From Cyclospora cayetanensis (Eukaryota; Apicomplexa; Conoidasida; Eucoccidiorida; Eimeriidae), in the NCBI RefSeq assembly GCF_002999335.1, contig NW_020312147.1:496001-560000 (forward strand): a stretch of 64,000 nt of DNA, read 5' to 3'. The position numbers were made by a program, and so were the translations under genes. A model generated the notes under the pieces. It saw nothing but the letters and a program-made list of their open reading frames with translations. It was not told where the DNA came from and ran no database searches. Position 1 is the stretch's first letter; every line of letters starts with the position of its first letter. Of the stretch, positions 45,830-58,277 are shown in pieces.

Positions 45830-48800
45830 ATCTATTGAATAAGAAAGAGCATCGAACTTTCAGAAACGGCAAATGCTTCTAGCCATTTGACCAGAAGCTT
45901 CTTCATCCAGTAACCTTCTTGTGCACCTCGTAGAGCTTGCCGAGAAGACAAAGCCAAATCTCCATGTTCGAAACACACAGCTGACCGTCGCATATCGAGA
46001 TTCAATTTTGTCTCTTCAGGCTTGCATATATATTCCTGCATACTAATCGGCTGTTTTCTGAAGTGCTCCCTTACATGGGGTGGCTGCTGACCCCGAGTCA
46101 CCGGGGCCAGGCCCAATGACTCCTCAATGTAGACCGGGAATGCGGACAGTATCAGGTAGACGAGTGTAGAACTTTATTATAGACTCACCCGGCATAAGTA
46201 GGAAACTCAAGCCGAAAAATCGGATTGTGGTGAGCTCAGAAAGGCAAGTACTGCAGAAGAGTAAGACTGCTGCTCCCTGTTTGCAAGTCTCTCCCAGGGT
46301 GGCTTGCAGTGGTCATGTACTGGTCAATGTGTACTTATAGGCATACCGTAAGAGCATGCCAAAATGCTAGCAAACTTCTGCTCCCTAGCCGTACTACTCT
46401 TGACATCCATGAAGCTTCTAGACATGTTTGAAATCATTGAACTACTTCACACGCCGCAACAGACTTTGAGAAAGGATGAAGTAGACCTATGTGCTGGTCG
46501 TTCGACAACGACTTGGATAATACTTTTATTCTTGTACTGTTATTCTTCCATCGGCAATCCAGCAGCAAAATTTCGGTGCCACCTCATGCAGAGCCCCTCG
46601 AAGACCCAGTAGGCACTGCAAAAAGTGGGCCAGGTAGCAAATGCGTGGCTTTAGCTGCTGACAATCCGAGCATGATATGGCTACTATACTGGCGCAAGAC
46701 GCCTCTACGGTCACCAAAAGGACCATCAGAGCTTATCCACCATAGTATAAGCCCCTTCATGCCCAAAGGAACACATGATGCGCTTTGTTCAAATGGCACT
46801 GCGGAACGAATTTCGTAATGTATAGCCAGGGAATCGCCATTTCGGTTTGAATCACAGAAGGTTATCCTCGGCTTGGTGGTGCTTCTCCCTTTGCTATTCT
46901 GGATTATGGGAAGACTAGCGGATGCATGGGTGTCAAATGCATTAGACTCACGCGATCTAGATAGAAACGTGGATTATCGAAGACAAGAATGATTTGCTGC
47001 ACAATAGTAAAGTGCTGGGGCGTTGCGAGAGCCTGCAGGCGACTGCGCTCGTGATGCCCCCACTTGGCTTCACAGCCAAGTGGTACTGATGAAGCTGCCG
47101 AAGCCAGTGAACAACTCTAGAGTTATCGAAGCCCTGAAGGCTTATCGTAGTGTATATTAAAGAATGATGGTCAATCTGGGCAGTACAATGACACCCATAC
47201 GAATAATGCGATTTTTGCACGCCCGACCGCATTACATAGATCATTACAGTTGCTCGGCTCGGTGAAGCGATGAGAAGAACAAAGATCAACTTGGATTCAA
47301 GGGGAACCCGTAGCCTGTCGGGAATAAATTGCATCCCCCTTTACGTCATTATCACGTTAATAAGACGAACAACCCTTGTAGTCGGGCAGCGCAAGTACTT
47401 GAGCAGTTGTATGGGTTTGTTAAGCGCGGATGCAGCTGCATCGGACTCCTGTGGCCAGGTGATAGACTAAGCTTGGGAAAGTAGATTAGTCAAAGAAGCA
47501 GCAACCAGCGACCTAAGCGAATTTGACATTGAATTTTGATCAGATGCATTGCCGAAGAAATTTGCAGAATCCTAGAGGGTGGGAAAAAGGTAAAGTCATG
47601 GTTCGTGGGTTCAAAGTTTTGCCATGTGGCAGCGTAACCGAAAACCGGAACCGCAGAAATATACTTGCTTCTAGGAATAACGAAACGTTGCTTTTCTCCG
47701 CATACCAGTGTTTTCCCCAGAGCGCCTCAAGCGCGCTCCGTACGCTCTCTAGGTGCTTTCGACCATTTCGATCAAAAGATAAGACATTACCTATGTAGAA
47801 AGCCATTCAGTCATCTTTCATAGAATCATTTAAATCCAAATTAGCTAACCGTTGCATTAAGGGTGATACATTGAAAATTTAAGTAACTTGCAGGTACACT
47901 CGAGGTTGCGAATGCGAGTGTGGAACGCCGCTTCGTGCTTTTCCGCAGGGTTACTGCGGTTTTTCTAGAGAAAGTCTGTGAAGTCAAAAGTTGGATAGAC
48001 TGTTCATCCCTATAGTTTGCTTGTGATGCGATTCGTTAACATGAGACATTGGGAACATCTGCTTCACTGTAGTCTTGTTCAAGCCCTTAAACTTAGGGAG
48101 TGTATGCCATCTTCCGTCCTCGTTGGCACAATATTGGGGAGTGCTCAAAGGCGCTTGACAATATCTGTACTTTACTCTTTCCAAAAATAGTCGTCCGCCT
48201 GCCTCTCAGCCTACATATTATACGTTGGAAGCTTTTAAAATCATGTAAGATAGCTGGTAGCTGACCGAGAGAGTTAGTCAAATCTGTGACGCGGACAACT
48301 AGCAGATGGCCAGCTTGCTGGCAACTTGCCATTTTCACCACATCCGCGAGCTCCCACTTAATATTCACCCATATATTCTGTTCCTTGGCTAAACATTTAA
48401 TTCAAATCCTCAGTAAAAATCCAGTTGCAGAGCTGAGAAGGTGGTCCACATGCTCAAAACTGTACTATACTGCAATGCTGAGCAGCCCTCAAACGACTGT
48501 TTGTTACCACGTTGAGACGACTCTCTACTTCGCTTGCCAAAGATGAACCATCTTTGTTGAGGGGATCAGAGGGCGCTTTTTCCGAGCAGGCACTGCTTTA
48601 CAGCACGCAGCTGCGATCCCATAAGCACCTCCAATCGGGCTACGTAGTGCACACACAGGCCTGTGTCGTTGTGCAGAGGTCTGAGAAAATGCTGGTAAAA
48701 CCTAATTCCTAGTTAACGCGATATTCAGCTGTCGTAGCCTTGCCGATCCTTTGGCTCTGTCACCAATCAGCTAAAGAAAATCTGAGGGTTTGCCATCAAG

Positions 48801-50330
48801 AATAATCAGGCATATTACACTGTTGCACAATATCTTCGAAAATGGACCCGCTCTTATATCCAGTGTCAAATAAAGTGAGGCATTCTTGACCATCAATATT
48901 AACTTGCATCAGACCATAATAAATCTGTGACGGGGTTCCAGCTACAGCCCTATCATCTGTTGGCCATTCACTGAGCCGCAGCGTCGGAAGTGGCTTTCCA
49001 TTTCCCTGATGCGTGTTTACCGCGTGACAATTAGTTTGCTCCCAAAGGGACCACTTCCTTTGCGCATCTGCTTTGGCGTGTCTCTTGCGACTGCAGCTCT
49101 GGACCAGTTGGCTCAAATTCCTCCATTAGAAGCAGGTGCATTATTGGGCGGATGTGTGGTGTTGCTTAGTAGCCGGTTTCTTTTGGTTTTCTTTTGTCGC
49201 CCACCTTACGCTCTAGGTCAAGGCTAGTTGATACAAATCTGACATCCAAAGGTTCAAATCCCAATTTCAATTTTTCCTGTCTCAGCCAAAGAGCGGCAAT
49301 TGTACTCATTTTCTCCTGAAACCTCAAGCGGTTTATAATTTGTAAAAGCGCCATCGGTTGGCTGTTTCGTTGCAGAGTCCATGGCCACTCGGCGACAACC
49401 AAGCTTGACACTGTAGGTAGACCAAAGGTACATTACTGAGAAACCAGTTGGTCTTCTAAGTTTGTGTTTTTCTAGCCAAAGTCTCGTATATTTCGACAAA
49501 TCAGTCTATTAATATTCTCATCCGCTCCAGCTTTCTTGCTATTCTCATAGCTCGCTGTTCTGTGTGCCTCGGGACAAGCCGGCAGGTCAGGATTTGTAGA
49601 AAGGCTTTAAGTACGGTGATCCCTGTAGACAGACGACTTCCTTCAAGTGCACAGATCCACCAATGGATTGCTTTCTCCTTAACTAAGCTTGCTGCGTAGA
49701 GCACTCGTTTCTTCTAATCTGGGGACAGCAATGTGAGGTACATCAAAAGCCAGCTAATGAAATCTTCGATTATTTGCCCATCCCTAAGACTCTTATGCTT
49801 TTCTGGTCAGGAGAGCCGCATTGACGCATCGATGAACATTTTGCCGACTGAAGAATCACCCTTTCCTGCCAGCTGTGGAGCTGCTTCATTCACTTCAGCT
49901 TGCAAGCGTCCTCTGTCGCCCCAACAGGCGTTGTGCCACCGTAAGCTTCCATCGACATGAGGTATTTGCTTTCCCAGCCGGTTTTTAATAGCAGCGTGAA
50001 GCTACCCTTGAATAAAATTTATTACCCTCATTTTATTTGGCTAGTAATTTTTAGCGAGATAATTATTTTGTCTGCTCGGCAATCCCAATCAGTGCAAAGT
50101 TTTTTGGCTTGATACAAGAAAATGCAATCTTTTATGTTAGTGTAGTAGATGCTATTTGCAAGTAGATGTGAACGAGTTGAATGTCAGGAGAGTGCAGGAA
50201 CGCGTACGCTAGCTGCCCCTCTTTCCAAATGTCGTAGCTCTGATGGGAAGGCGCGAATTCTCTTGAATATAGTCAGTGCCTTGCTAGTAAGCATGTATTG
50301 AGTGTGAAGTTCAGTGTCTTCCTACGGAGA
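45830..50330 (-). mobile_element. Nearly full-order Ty3/Gypsy-like retrotransposon (element 2), decayed
   Basis: Read on the - strand, in order: an LTR-like segment at about 50330-50050 (GCAAATAGCATCTACTAC, then ATTGCATTTTCTTGTATC); gag at 49704-49501 (KAIHWWICALEGSRL and an FxxRLVPR-like part); a retropepsin-type segment at 48950-48800 (IDGQECLTLFDTGYKSG); and RT at 48150-47850 (FKGLNKTTVKQMFPMSH; TRIRNLECTCK in broken frame). RNase H then lies at about 47180-47000 (IDHHSLIYTT; VVHWLRQLHQYHL). Integrase zinc-finger-like sequence is at 46730-46600, and the integrase C-terminal part (FEHGDLALSSRQALR; KLLVKWLEAFAV) at 46000-45850. Every domain has stops or frame changes, so it cannot be active. 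Target-site duplications were not identified. Confidence 0.75.
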
Positions 50331-51941
50331 TATTTGATGGAGCATTACAGCTACGCCTGCACCGCAATCGTTTCCAAGGCGGTTTGCTTCAGCTGTTGCT
50401 TGTGGGCTCCCTTCCAAAAGCCAGTGGAAGCATTGCTTTCGTTTATTGGGGCTCCTACAGGAACTTAGCTTTCACCTTGCCATGTAAAAGATCAGGCACC
50501 TCCTAATACCTTAAATTTGGAGTAATTGAAGCTTGAAATATTTGAAGTCACGTTTCATATCCAAGTAGTGCTAGCGGCAATACTCAGTGCAGCAAAATCA
50601 AAATGGAAAATAGCGCAAAATGAGCAAAGTCTGCTACGAATGCCCACTAAAGGCCGCATTGATCATCGCCCTATAGCGCTGCCGGGTCTTCACTATTTAT
50701 TAATGAGGGCCCACTCGTTGGTCTCGGTCGTCAACGGTCAGACACACTCGTCCCCAAAGTTTGCTGCGCAGAACCACCCAAATCCTTGTTTGCCCGTTGC
50801 GCCGCAGATCCACGAATCACTTAATTAATTTTTTGCCGACGGTCAACCCACAAGCCAATGTAATTCTTCTGCAGACACTTGGAGGTGTCCATGCTTCGGG
50901 CCGATTGTCAAGGGGTAGGAAAGGACCAAGTTCCACACAGCAGACAACTAGGATAATTTATCAGAAATTTGGGGTAGACATGCTGCAAAAATAATTCCGA
51001 TCACAAGAAAGGCAATTTGACGACTTCTCAAAGGAAAGGGGCTGAGATGCACAGGTCAGTGGATGGTGTACGTTAATCTAGCCAGTGCATTGGTCCACTA
51101 AAGTCAGAGGCTTTTTCTGAGCGGCCCATTTTCTTTCCTTGGTAGAATTATCTCCTTATTCAAATTAAATATGCTGTAGTCATAAGACCTAAGAGCAGAA
51201 TAGCGCATTAAACATGGAAGCATCCATCCCAGGGGGCTACGATACACTTTGGTGACTCGGAGGAGACCCATACCGGCTGTGAGACTGGACTTGAGGTTTC
51301 CTGCATAGGCGATAGAGCAATAGGAAAGTTTGCCGAGACAAATAATAGGACTTAAAGTGTTTTCCTTCCGTTTCGAGGGGCGCTGTTGCCTAAATCATGC
51401 CACGCGGTAAAGCATCCAACGTAGACCTTGTCTTACACAAGATTGGAGTTTTGCGAGCGAGACACCCAGCAAAGAGGGTGAATCGGTGTATCACCGCAGG
51501 GACTGCACTATTAAAACGGCTAAATGCGCCTAATTTAAGATCTTATTCATTGTGTGTTAACATGAACTTTCGTCTTTTTTTGCATTCCCCCTGCCTCGGA
51601 CCAACACTGTGATGCGGTAGTTTTTTCTAGGACCTCAGATTAGAGAGCTTTGACTCCCTGCCCGCTTGACGCACTTCAGAATGTCTCTTTTCTGATCAAC
51701 TTTACAGTGTCTAACCTGAAGTAGGGCCCTATGCAGGGCGACCTTATTTATTGCTGCAGGGAAACTGCAGCTTACCTACTGGCCTGTGCATTGACCCGCC
51801 ACATTGATGGATATAGCCCAAACGAGATTACTTCATTCTATTCTGTTTTGTTACCTGGTAGGGGCAAGGAGGCTTCCAACGTAATCGTATACCTCGAAGA
51901 CACGAAGCCCCAATCCCTGAAGAGCAATGAAGCGCGCAGAT
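50331..51941. other. Upstream region of the RON2-like gene
   Basis: No gene supported. Frames at 50526-50828 and 51397-51612 have no features. The promoter and 5' leader of the RON2-like gene should lie in the last few hundred bases, but no defined element is visible. Confidence 0.35.
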
Positions 51942-54900
51942 ATGAATTATTTACTCACTGCAGGAGTGGCTTCTCTCTCGTTTATTGCTGGATCAGATAT
52001 ATTGTCTGCTCAGAAAGAAGATTATGGCTCTGCAGCCGCCAACATAGAAGGTAGAAGCCGTTAAACCCCCCCGTCCCCTTCACTTAGATTTGACGTACAC
52101 TTCAAGCTTCATGGTTCCATCTGCACATTTCATTGTCCTCCACTAAATCATATGTTGTATTATCTAGGCTTCCAAGATGAGCTGAAGTTGTACTTGCCTG
52201 GGTCAGCCCTACGGACGCCTAAAGGGCGGGACCTCATGGAACCCTCATCAGGTAAGCACCAGTATTCGGCAATGAACTCAACTGTAAACAGCGACCAATA
52301 ATGGCTTTATATGCCAGTAGAGAAAGGTCTTGTTCAGCTGTTGATAAATGTGTTGGTATAATGACTTGCCTGTCTTGCTGCCAGCCGCCACAGCGGAGTC
52401 AAACATGCGTGTGCTACTCGACGTTTTGGGAGATACGGAGCTGCTTGCTGCAATTCAGGGTAAGTCATTCACTTCAAGCAATACGCTACCACAGAAAGCC
52501 TGGCATTCTGAGTTTTCGATGCTACGTGTGCCTATATATGGGCTTATCAAGGCGAGCCCCTACATTGTATGTTGTTTGTTGTCCACAGGAGTAAAACAGC
52601 AGACTTGTGCTGAACTACAAGCTACCACGTGTCAAGAGCACTTAAAAGAGATTAGTTGTGATAAATTAGACATAGCAGAATTGCTGAACAAGCTGATTGA
52701 TGCAGACAACCAGATTAATTCAGCAACAGGAGGCTCCCCCGGCTGCTCCGAAGCCTTGCGAAAGGGACTTAGCCTTTTGAACTTGGCGGCGATAACAACT
52801 CCGTTGAGACAGTTCCAAGCAAACCAAGCAGCAGGCCCACTTCCGGCATTAGAAAGTGTGTTTTCTATTTTAAATCTGGCTCCACCAGACAATAGAGGGT
52901 CATCCAGTGAATCTACGGATGCCGACAACCCCCGTGGAAGCAGCCAAGACCAAGAAACGCAGTTTATTGAGCTGTAAGCATTGACAGAAAGATCCCTACG
53001 GTGGGTAGTATAAATGGATTCTTAGATTAATCATCATGGGACTGACTTCTTCCCAAAGTATTACTTTACTTGCGCTGTGTAGGATTCGGCTGAAGAGAAA
53101 AAAGTCGAGCCCCAGCTCAACGGTCACAAACGAAAAAGCGATTAATGCGTCAGGCTTTCTGGTGAGGGCAATGCAGACCTTCCCAGGGTCATATCTATGG
53201 ATGGCAGGAGCCAGCGGACCCCTTGGTAAGGTATTGGGACCTAGAAAGTCAGGCCAGGAAAGCTCATGCTATTGCCTATGCTAGTATAATTGATCCGACT
53301 AACAGCTATTTTAGCGCTGCTCAAGTTTACGATTTGCTGAGAAGATCCACAACCTTTTCACTGTGGAGTCGTAAAAAGACTTCTCTGACTCATTTGTACT
53401 GTTGGGTTATTGCGGTGTCTGCTCTGTGCATTCAAGCATCGCTTGTAATCAATTGGTTTTATCAAGCATTTGTTCGCTTTCAAGAGTTTTTCGGCGAACT
53501 AGAAGGTCCGAGGAGACCGTTGGCTCCTCTAGTGCAGCTGCTGGTTGGAGGCAATACACAAAGGCTTACGCGCCTCTCCAGGATGTGCGGCGTAGTTTTA
53601 TTTAAGCAAAGGAAAAATGCTAAGCTGCCACCCAAGAATCTATTTGTGCCTAGAGAGCTTTTCAATAGAGAAACATATCTTGTGGGTCTCCCACGCGTTT
53701 CCTGTGACATAATGGCTGAAGCTTCTATCGCGCTACATCTTGGTACGCGAAAGGGCTCCACATACGAGTACGAAAAACAATATATATCCCTCCACACTGC
53801 AGTCCATAGATACGGGCATATTTAGCCTTCAATTTTCTGTCTAAAATAATAGAACGACCTTGCACTGTCCAAACAAACTTCACGATATTGTGTATGCGCT
53901 TCCATCAGCCGAAGTCAATGCCGTTGAGTACCTCAACGAGCTCAAATATATGCTCTCTTCAGATCAGCTAGAGTTTGCTATTCCTCTGGAGCTTCATGCT
54001 GGAGGAGCGTCCAATCACAAAAGGCTCTGCATGAGTTTCAGAAAGAGCCGTGATTCTACTTGGACTACCAACATCTCATGTCGTTTTGAAGACACAGTTC
54101 TTGCTAATTTGGAGGAGCGCTCCACAGGGACACCAGAAAAGCCAGTTGAGGTGTCTTTGATTGAGTCTGCTTGGGCAACATCAGGTTCAAAAGCTGTTCA
54201 GCAACTACCGGCATACAAAAATACGCAGTTAGCATTCAAGCTTATTGCTCTTCGAGCAGGAAGCACTGAAGCTGCCGCATCGCTACTTGTTGATGCTGAA
54301 ATGTGTAAGCAACACCTCATGTAGTGTTCCAGGTAGACTAAAAGCTGCCTTTTGAACCGGTACATCGAGAGATGAACCAAAGCTTTTACTACTCTTTTTG
54401 ACTGCTTGGGCCTGCTCAGGGTGGAATCTAATGTATCTTGTTGACACGAGGACCGAAAAACAAATTGCTGATGGATACTTATCAGGTAAGCAGTGCTCGA
54501 AATTCCGTCCGCATGTTTGTTAGTAAATATCAAGCCCAAATCACAAGGGCAAGCAATGAAGGAGTAGTGGTGTTGCAGACGTACCAAGAAGTAAGCGAGT
54601 GCAGCATTCCTCCTTGCAGTTTCTGCACGTGTTTCTCTAAGGGTCAAAGGTGTGTGCCAAGGCTTTGAAAAAGGCTTCGACTAGGGAGATTAATGCCGCG
54701 TACGAAGACAGTGTGTCGTGTTCCTCAAAGTGGAAGGATGCTTCACGGGTACAATTGAAGTGTGACTCGAAAACACTACTAATGCAGTGTGCAGCAGAGG
54801 CCAACCTGTACGCCCTCTTTGATTCTGGTACGTCCATCCGTATCTATTATGTGGAAAGCAACTGGCCCTGAAGTGGACGTCCCCTCTACGTGCAAGGGCT

Positions 54901-57900
54901 CTGATTATTGTGGCCACTTATATATTTTTGCTTAAGCATGCGCTGACTCTCAGGTCTGGCTGACACAGTGAAAACCTTTATGAGTGCGCTCGCAAAGAAA
55001 GCAGTGTGTGATGACAACACCAAGAGCTGCTCCAAGAAAAAAGTCGCAAAGCAGACTCCTTTGGCTTATCTGGGGGCTCATTCGGACTCAATGTCCTTAA
55101 GCTCTATGCACGGACCCTTTGCAGAAAGCCTGCTGCGAGCTTTTATATTCCTTAGCGGCAATTATTGGAAGAAAGCTAAGGATATTGTGGAGGGAGTTGG
55201 TGAGCCACCATGAGTAGTAACAGGACAACTAAAGTATTTTTAAATGTATTAATCCTAGAAGGTGCTAAATTATACGCACTATTCCTCCAGTGTTTGGTTA
55301 CTGACCCATTTGCTCGCAGATGCCGTTGACAACATGCTTAGCGGGGTTGCAAGTTTGATACCCTCACGTAAGACGTCTGTCCTTTTGTCCCGCTGGCTGC
55401 CACGCACTGTGGAAACACTCGCGAAGAAGTTCATGGCCAGGAAATATTCGAAGAGGCATCTTCGATGTAAGCTGCAGTGTGTGCACACGATCGAGCCATA
55501 GTACCTCAGGCCTACACCTACATATATGTAGCGCTCACAGCAGATTGCTTTATTCAAATGGACTTCAAAATCCTCGTTATGTGTTCTGCCCTTTGCTCAG
55601 TCTTATCGTCGAAACTCCCTCAAAATTTTTACATTAAACTCCAAGAATGTATCGATTTCCTTGTACACCCATTGGTGTTCCTTCACCTAAACCAGCTCAG
55701 CTTTTCACGCTCGGAACTCTCGGGATCTAGAAATAACTCTGGCGGTCTATCAGAGCGTCTTGATGAGCTAATTGGGCAGGCAGCTAAAGGAGGCCTTCCA
55801 CAGACACTAAAGGTTCGCATTCATACTTGCTTGAAATCAGTACGAGGATATTACGAATAGTTTATGTCTGGCATGCTACATCAGCTTAAAGCAAATTTTT
55901 TTACAAGTGTCTTATGCTCTTGTTTCAGGAAAGGCTCCAGCCATCGGCGTCAACCACTGTAGACATTACTGAGAACAACCCTGTTCATATTACCCCGCCT
56001 AATCCAGGCACCTGGCAAGAAGTGCTTAAGTTGGTGGTGCTTGACCGCATTGCTGAATGGATTGAGTATCCAGAGAGCCAAGAACAGATTCGCAGAGAAT
56101 GCACGGGCGGCAAGAAGTCAAACATTGTCGCGCTGATGAGGGATAGCTTTGAGCTCCTGAAGACCTCCGAATCTGAAAATCTAACTCTGACAGGAAAAGT
56201 TCCAAATCCAAGTGACACATCCATCGGAAAGCCGAATGTTTTCAAACACCTTCTGGCTAAAGTGCTCAGGTTACCTCCTTACAAAAGTCAGCACCACTTG
56301 TTCACTGCAGTTAATGTGAAGATTCCTGACGCTTTAAAGGCAGTAAGGATCCTCCTGGATGTTTACCTTCAGCACAAAGGAGTGTTCCAAAACGAGCAAG
56401 TGTTTATACATGCCGTGATCGACCTGTTTGCACATTACGAACAAAAATGCAGGTTGCCATCAAGAGGACTTCTAGGGGTAAGCAGTGCGTGTATTTCTAC
56501 GAAGAAACTCTATCAGAACTACGGCGGTTGAATAACCAGTACGCTTTAAGTGGTACTATCAAAAAGCTGTGCTCCACCTATGCCATCATATTTTTACTTG
56601 GCTTGATGCGATTGATGCCCGAATCCAAATTGATTGCAAACAACAGATAACGTTTTGGGTGTCATGCAGGTCCCGGGTAGCCCATTTTTACCCCATTTGC
56701 ATCCACACTATGCATATTTGCCCAAAGCCGCACGCTTGAGAGAGCTCAAGGATAGTACAATGAGCCTATTCTTTCGCCATATTTGGATACTGATCTTCTC
56801 TGTGTCGGCAAATAACATTCTGAATGCCGCACATCTAGACAGCGTTGAAAAGCTTTTTTCCCAAGATGCGTGGCAGAGGTCCATTAATGATCCTACGAGG
56901 GTGAGCGGTCACTGCTGTTGTTGGTGTGTCGCCCAGCTGTTTTCATCCCTGCACGACAATGTTGCGTGTAAACCATTGATCAATTCAGCTCAGTGGGTGC
57001 ATATGCTTGCTTTCCGCCCTTAGGCAAATTCTTTTGCCATGATTCTTCGTGGAGACGACTTCGGGATAAAGCTCTTCAGTCAACTGTTACCGAAAAGCCA
57101 AAAGGATATGCTCAAGAGGGCAAAATACGGCTCGCCTACCGTATTCACAAGCCAGATGCAGTTGACTGGGAGCCTTCTGAGTGCTAGTGGCCACGCAGGC
57201 CTTGGTATATTTCTACACGCGCAAGCCGCCTATTTTGGAGAAATGATTCGGAAATGGATCGTAGCTCGCCAGCAGGATAGAAAGAGAGAAATTATTTCTT
57301 GGCTCACTCTCGGGGCATTTTTTGCTTCGTCCTTTATCCAGTAAGACTCCACTCGTCGTCACAGATACACAAAAACAGCTTTCTTGTTGCACCAGCAAGC
57401 AAACTACACGACAGGCTCATGGCGCCACTTTTCAAATCTGCCTGCGCCGTACGAATTGTTTGGGACTTCAGGGTTGCACAAGAAGTTAGTGTTCCACAGG
57501 GTCTCCAAAACCAAACAGGAAGTGTCAACGTATCACACTGTCCTCCCATGGGCGTGTGCCTTGATAGCAATGGGGACGCCTTCGTTGCCGATTCTATCGA
57601 CTCTCCTGTAGTAAATGCTCTTCATATAGTATTGAAAACAGGGCTTATGGCGAGTATTTCAATCTTCGCCACCCCGGTAGTGGCAGTATACAATATTGCA
57701 GTGTCCAATTTCCAGATCCTCAGCCGCCTTGAGATGGTGAGTCATACTAATTATGATTGAGCTGTGCTTCTTCGTCTTGTACTGCATCACTGTATGTAAA
57801 TGCATGGTGGCTATACTCACTGAAAGCGAAGGTTCTTTGTGTGTGTGTGTGTGTGTGTGTGTTACCATCTTGGTGTTGGATCAGGCCCTGGGACAGTTTA

Positions 57901-58133
57901 CCAAGACGATTGTAAAGAAAATTTCTCAGTCGAAAACCGTTAAACAATTTATGAGCCGATTCAAGAAAGAGGAAGTGGTTCGGAAAGCAAAGCCTATTGC
58001 AGAAGCTGCAGAAGGCTCAAGCCTTGGTAACAACGTCGAGCAGTCGGTCACTGCTTTCTTTGAAGGTCACGCTACTTCAACGTGCCGGGGAATATGGAAG
58101 TCTCATACTTGTTCTGCTGCAAAGCGGCATTAA
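51942..58133 (+). CDS. RON2-like rhoptry neck protein (RON2L-type)
   Basis: A multi-exon secreted protein of about 1400-1450 residues. The start at 51942 gives a signal peptide (MNYLLTAGVASLSFIAGSDI). Exons that join in phase are 51942-52050, 52168-52251, 52394-52459, 52589-52973, 53083-53225, 53326 to about 53.75 kb, about 53853-54304, 54420-54485, about 54562-54590, 54650-54827, 54954-55199, 55320-55466, 55601-55839, 55929-56477, 56670-56900, 57024-57340, 57379 (or 57400)-57736 and 57885-58133. The join near 53.8 kb is unresolved. Hydrophobic segments near the C-terminus (LTLGAFFASSF; GLMASISIFATPVVAVYNIA) flank a stretch with a Cys pair, SHCPPMGVCLDS (57539-57559). This is where RON2 proteins carry the AMA-binding loop. 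RON2 is secreted from rhoptry necks, inserted into the host membrane and bound by an AMA protein. The family assignment rests on size, layout and this loop. The RON2L1 subtype is inferred from the neighbouring gene. Confidence 0.75.
57839..57862. repeat. (GT)12 microsatellite in last intron
   Basis: Twelve perfect GT units between the last two exons of the RON2-like gene, about 22 bases before the acceptor TCAG at 57881-57884. Confidence 0.95.
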
Positions 58134-58257
58134 TCTTTTCGCAATAAAGTCCCTCTGCGTAGAGTATGACTGCTTCTGGATATAGGCGTGACGAAGCCCA
58201 CCACTCCACGTTGTGCAGTCTCTGATCCCGTTCTATTTGGACTCGTTAAGTAGCAGC

Positions 58258-58277
58258 GGGAGCCCCGCAGGGCTCCC
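58258..58277. other. Perfect 8-bp stem, 4-base loop hairpin downstream of RON2-like stop
   Basis: GGGAGCCC, loop CGCA, then GGGCTCCC. It begins 125 bases after the stop codon, so it is probably in the 3' untranslated region. The role is unknown; an mRNA stability or processing structure is one possibility. Confidence 0.6.

Noticed and set aside
53223..53325. Direct read-through from exon 5 to exon 6 of the RON2-like gene
   Set aside because: The frames differ. A donor at 53226 and an acceptor before 53326 match in phase, while the alternative acceptors would give introns of under 40 bases.
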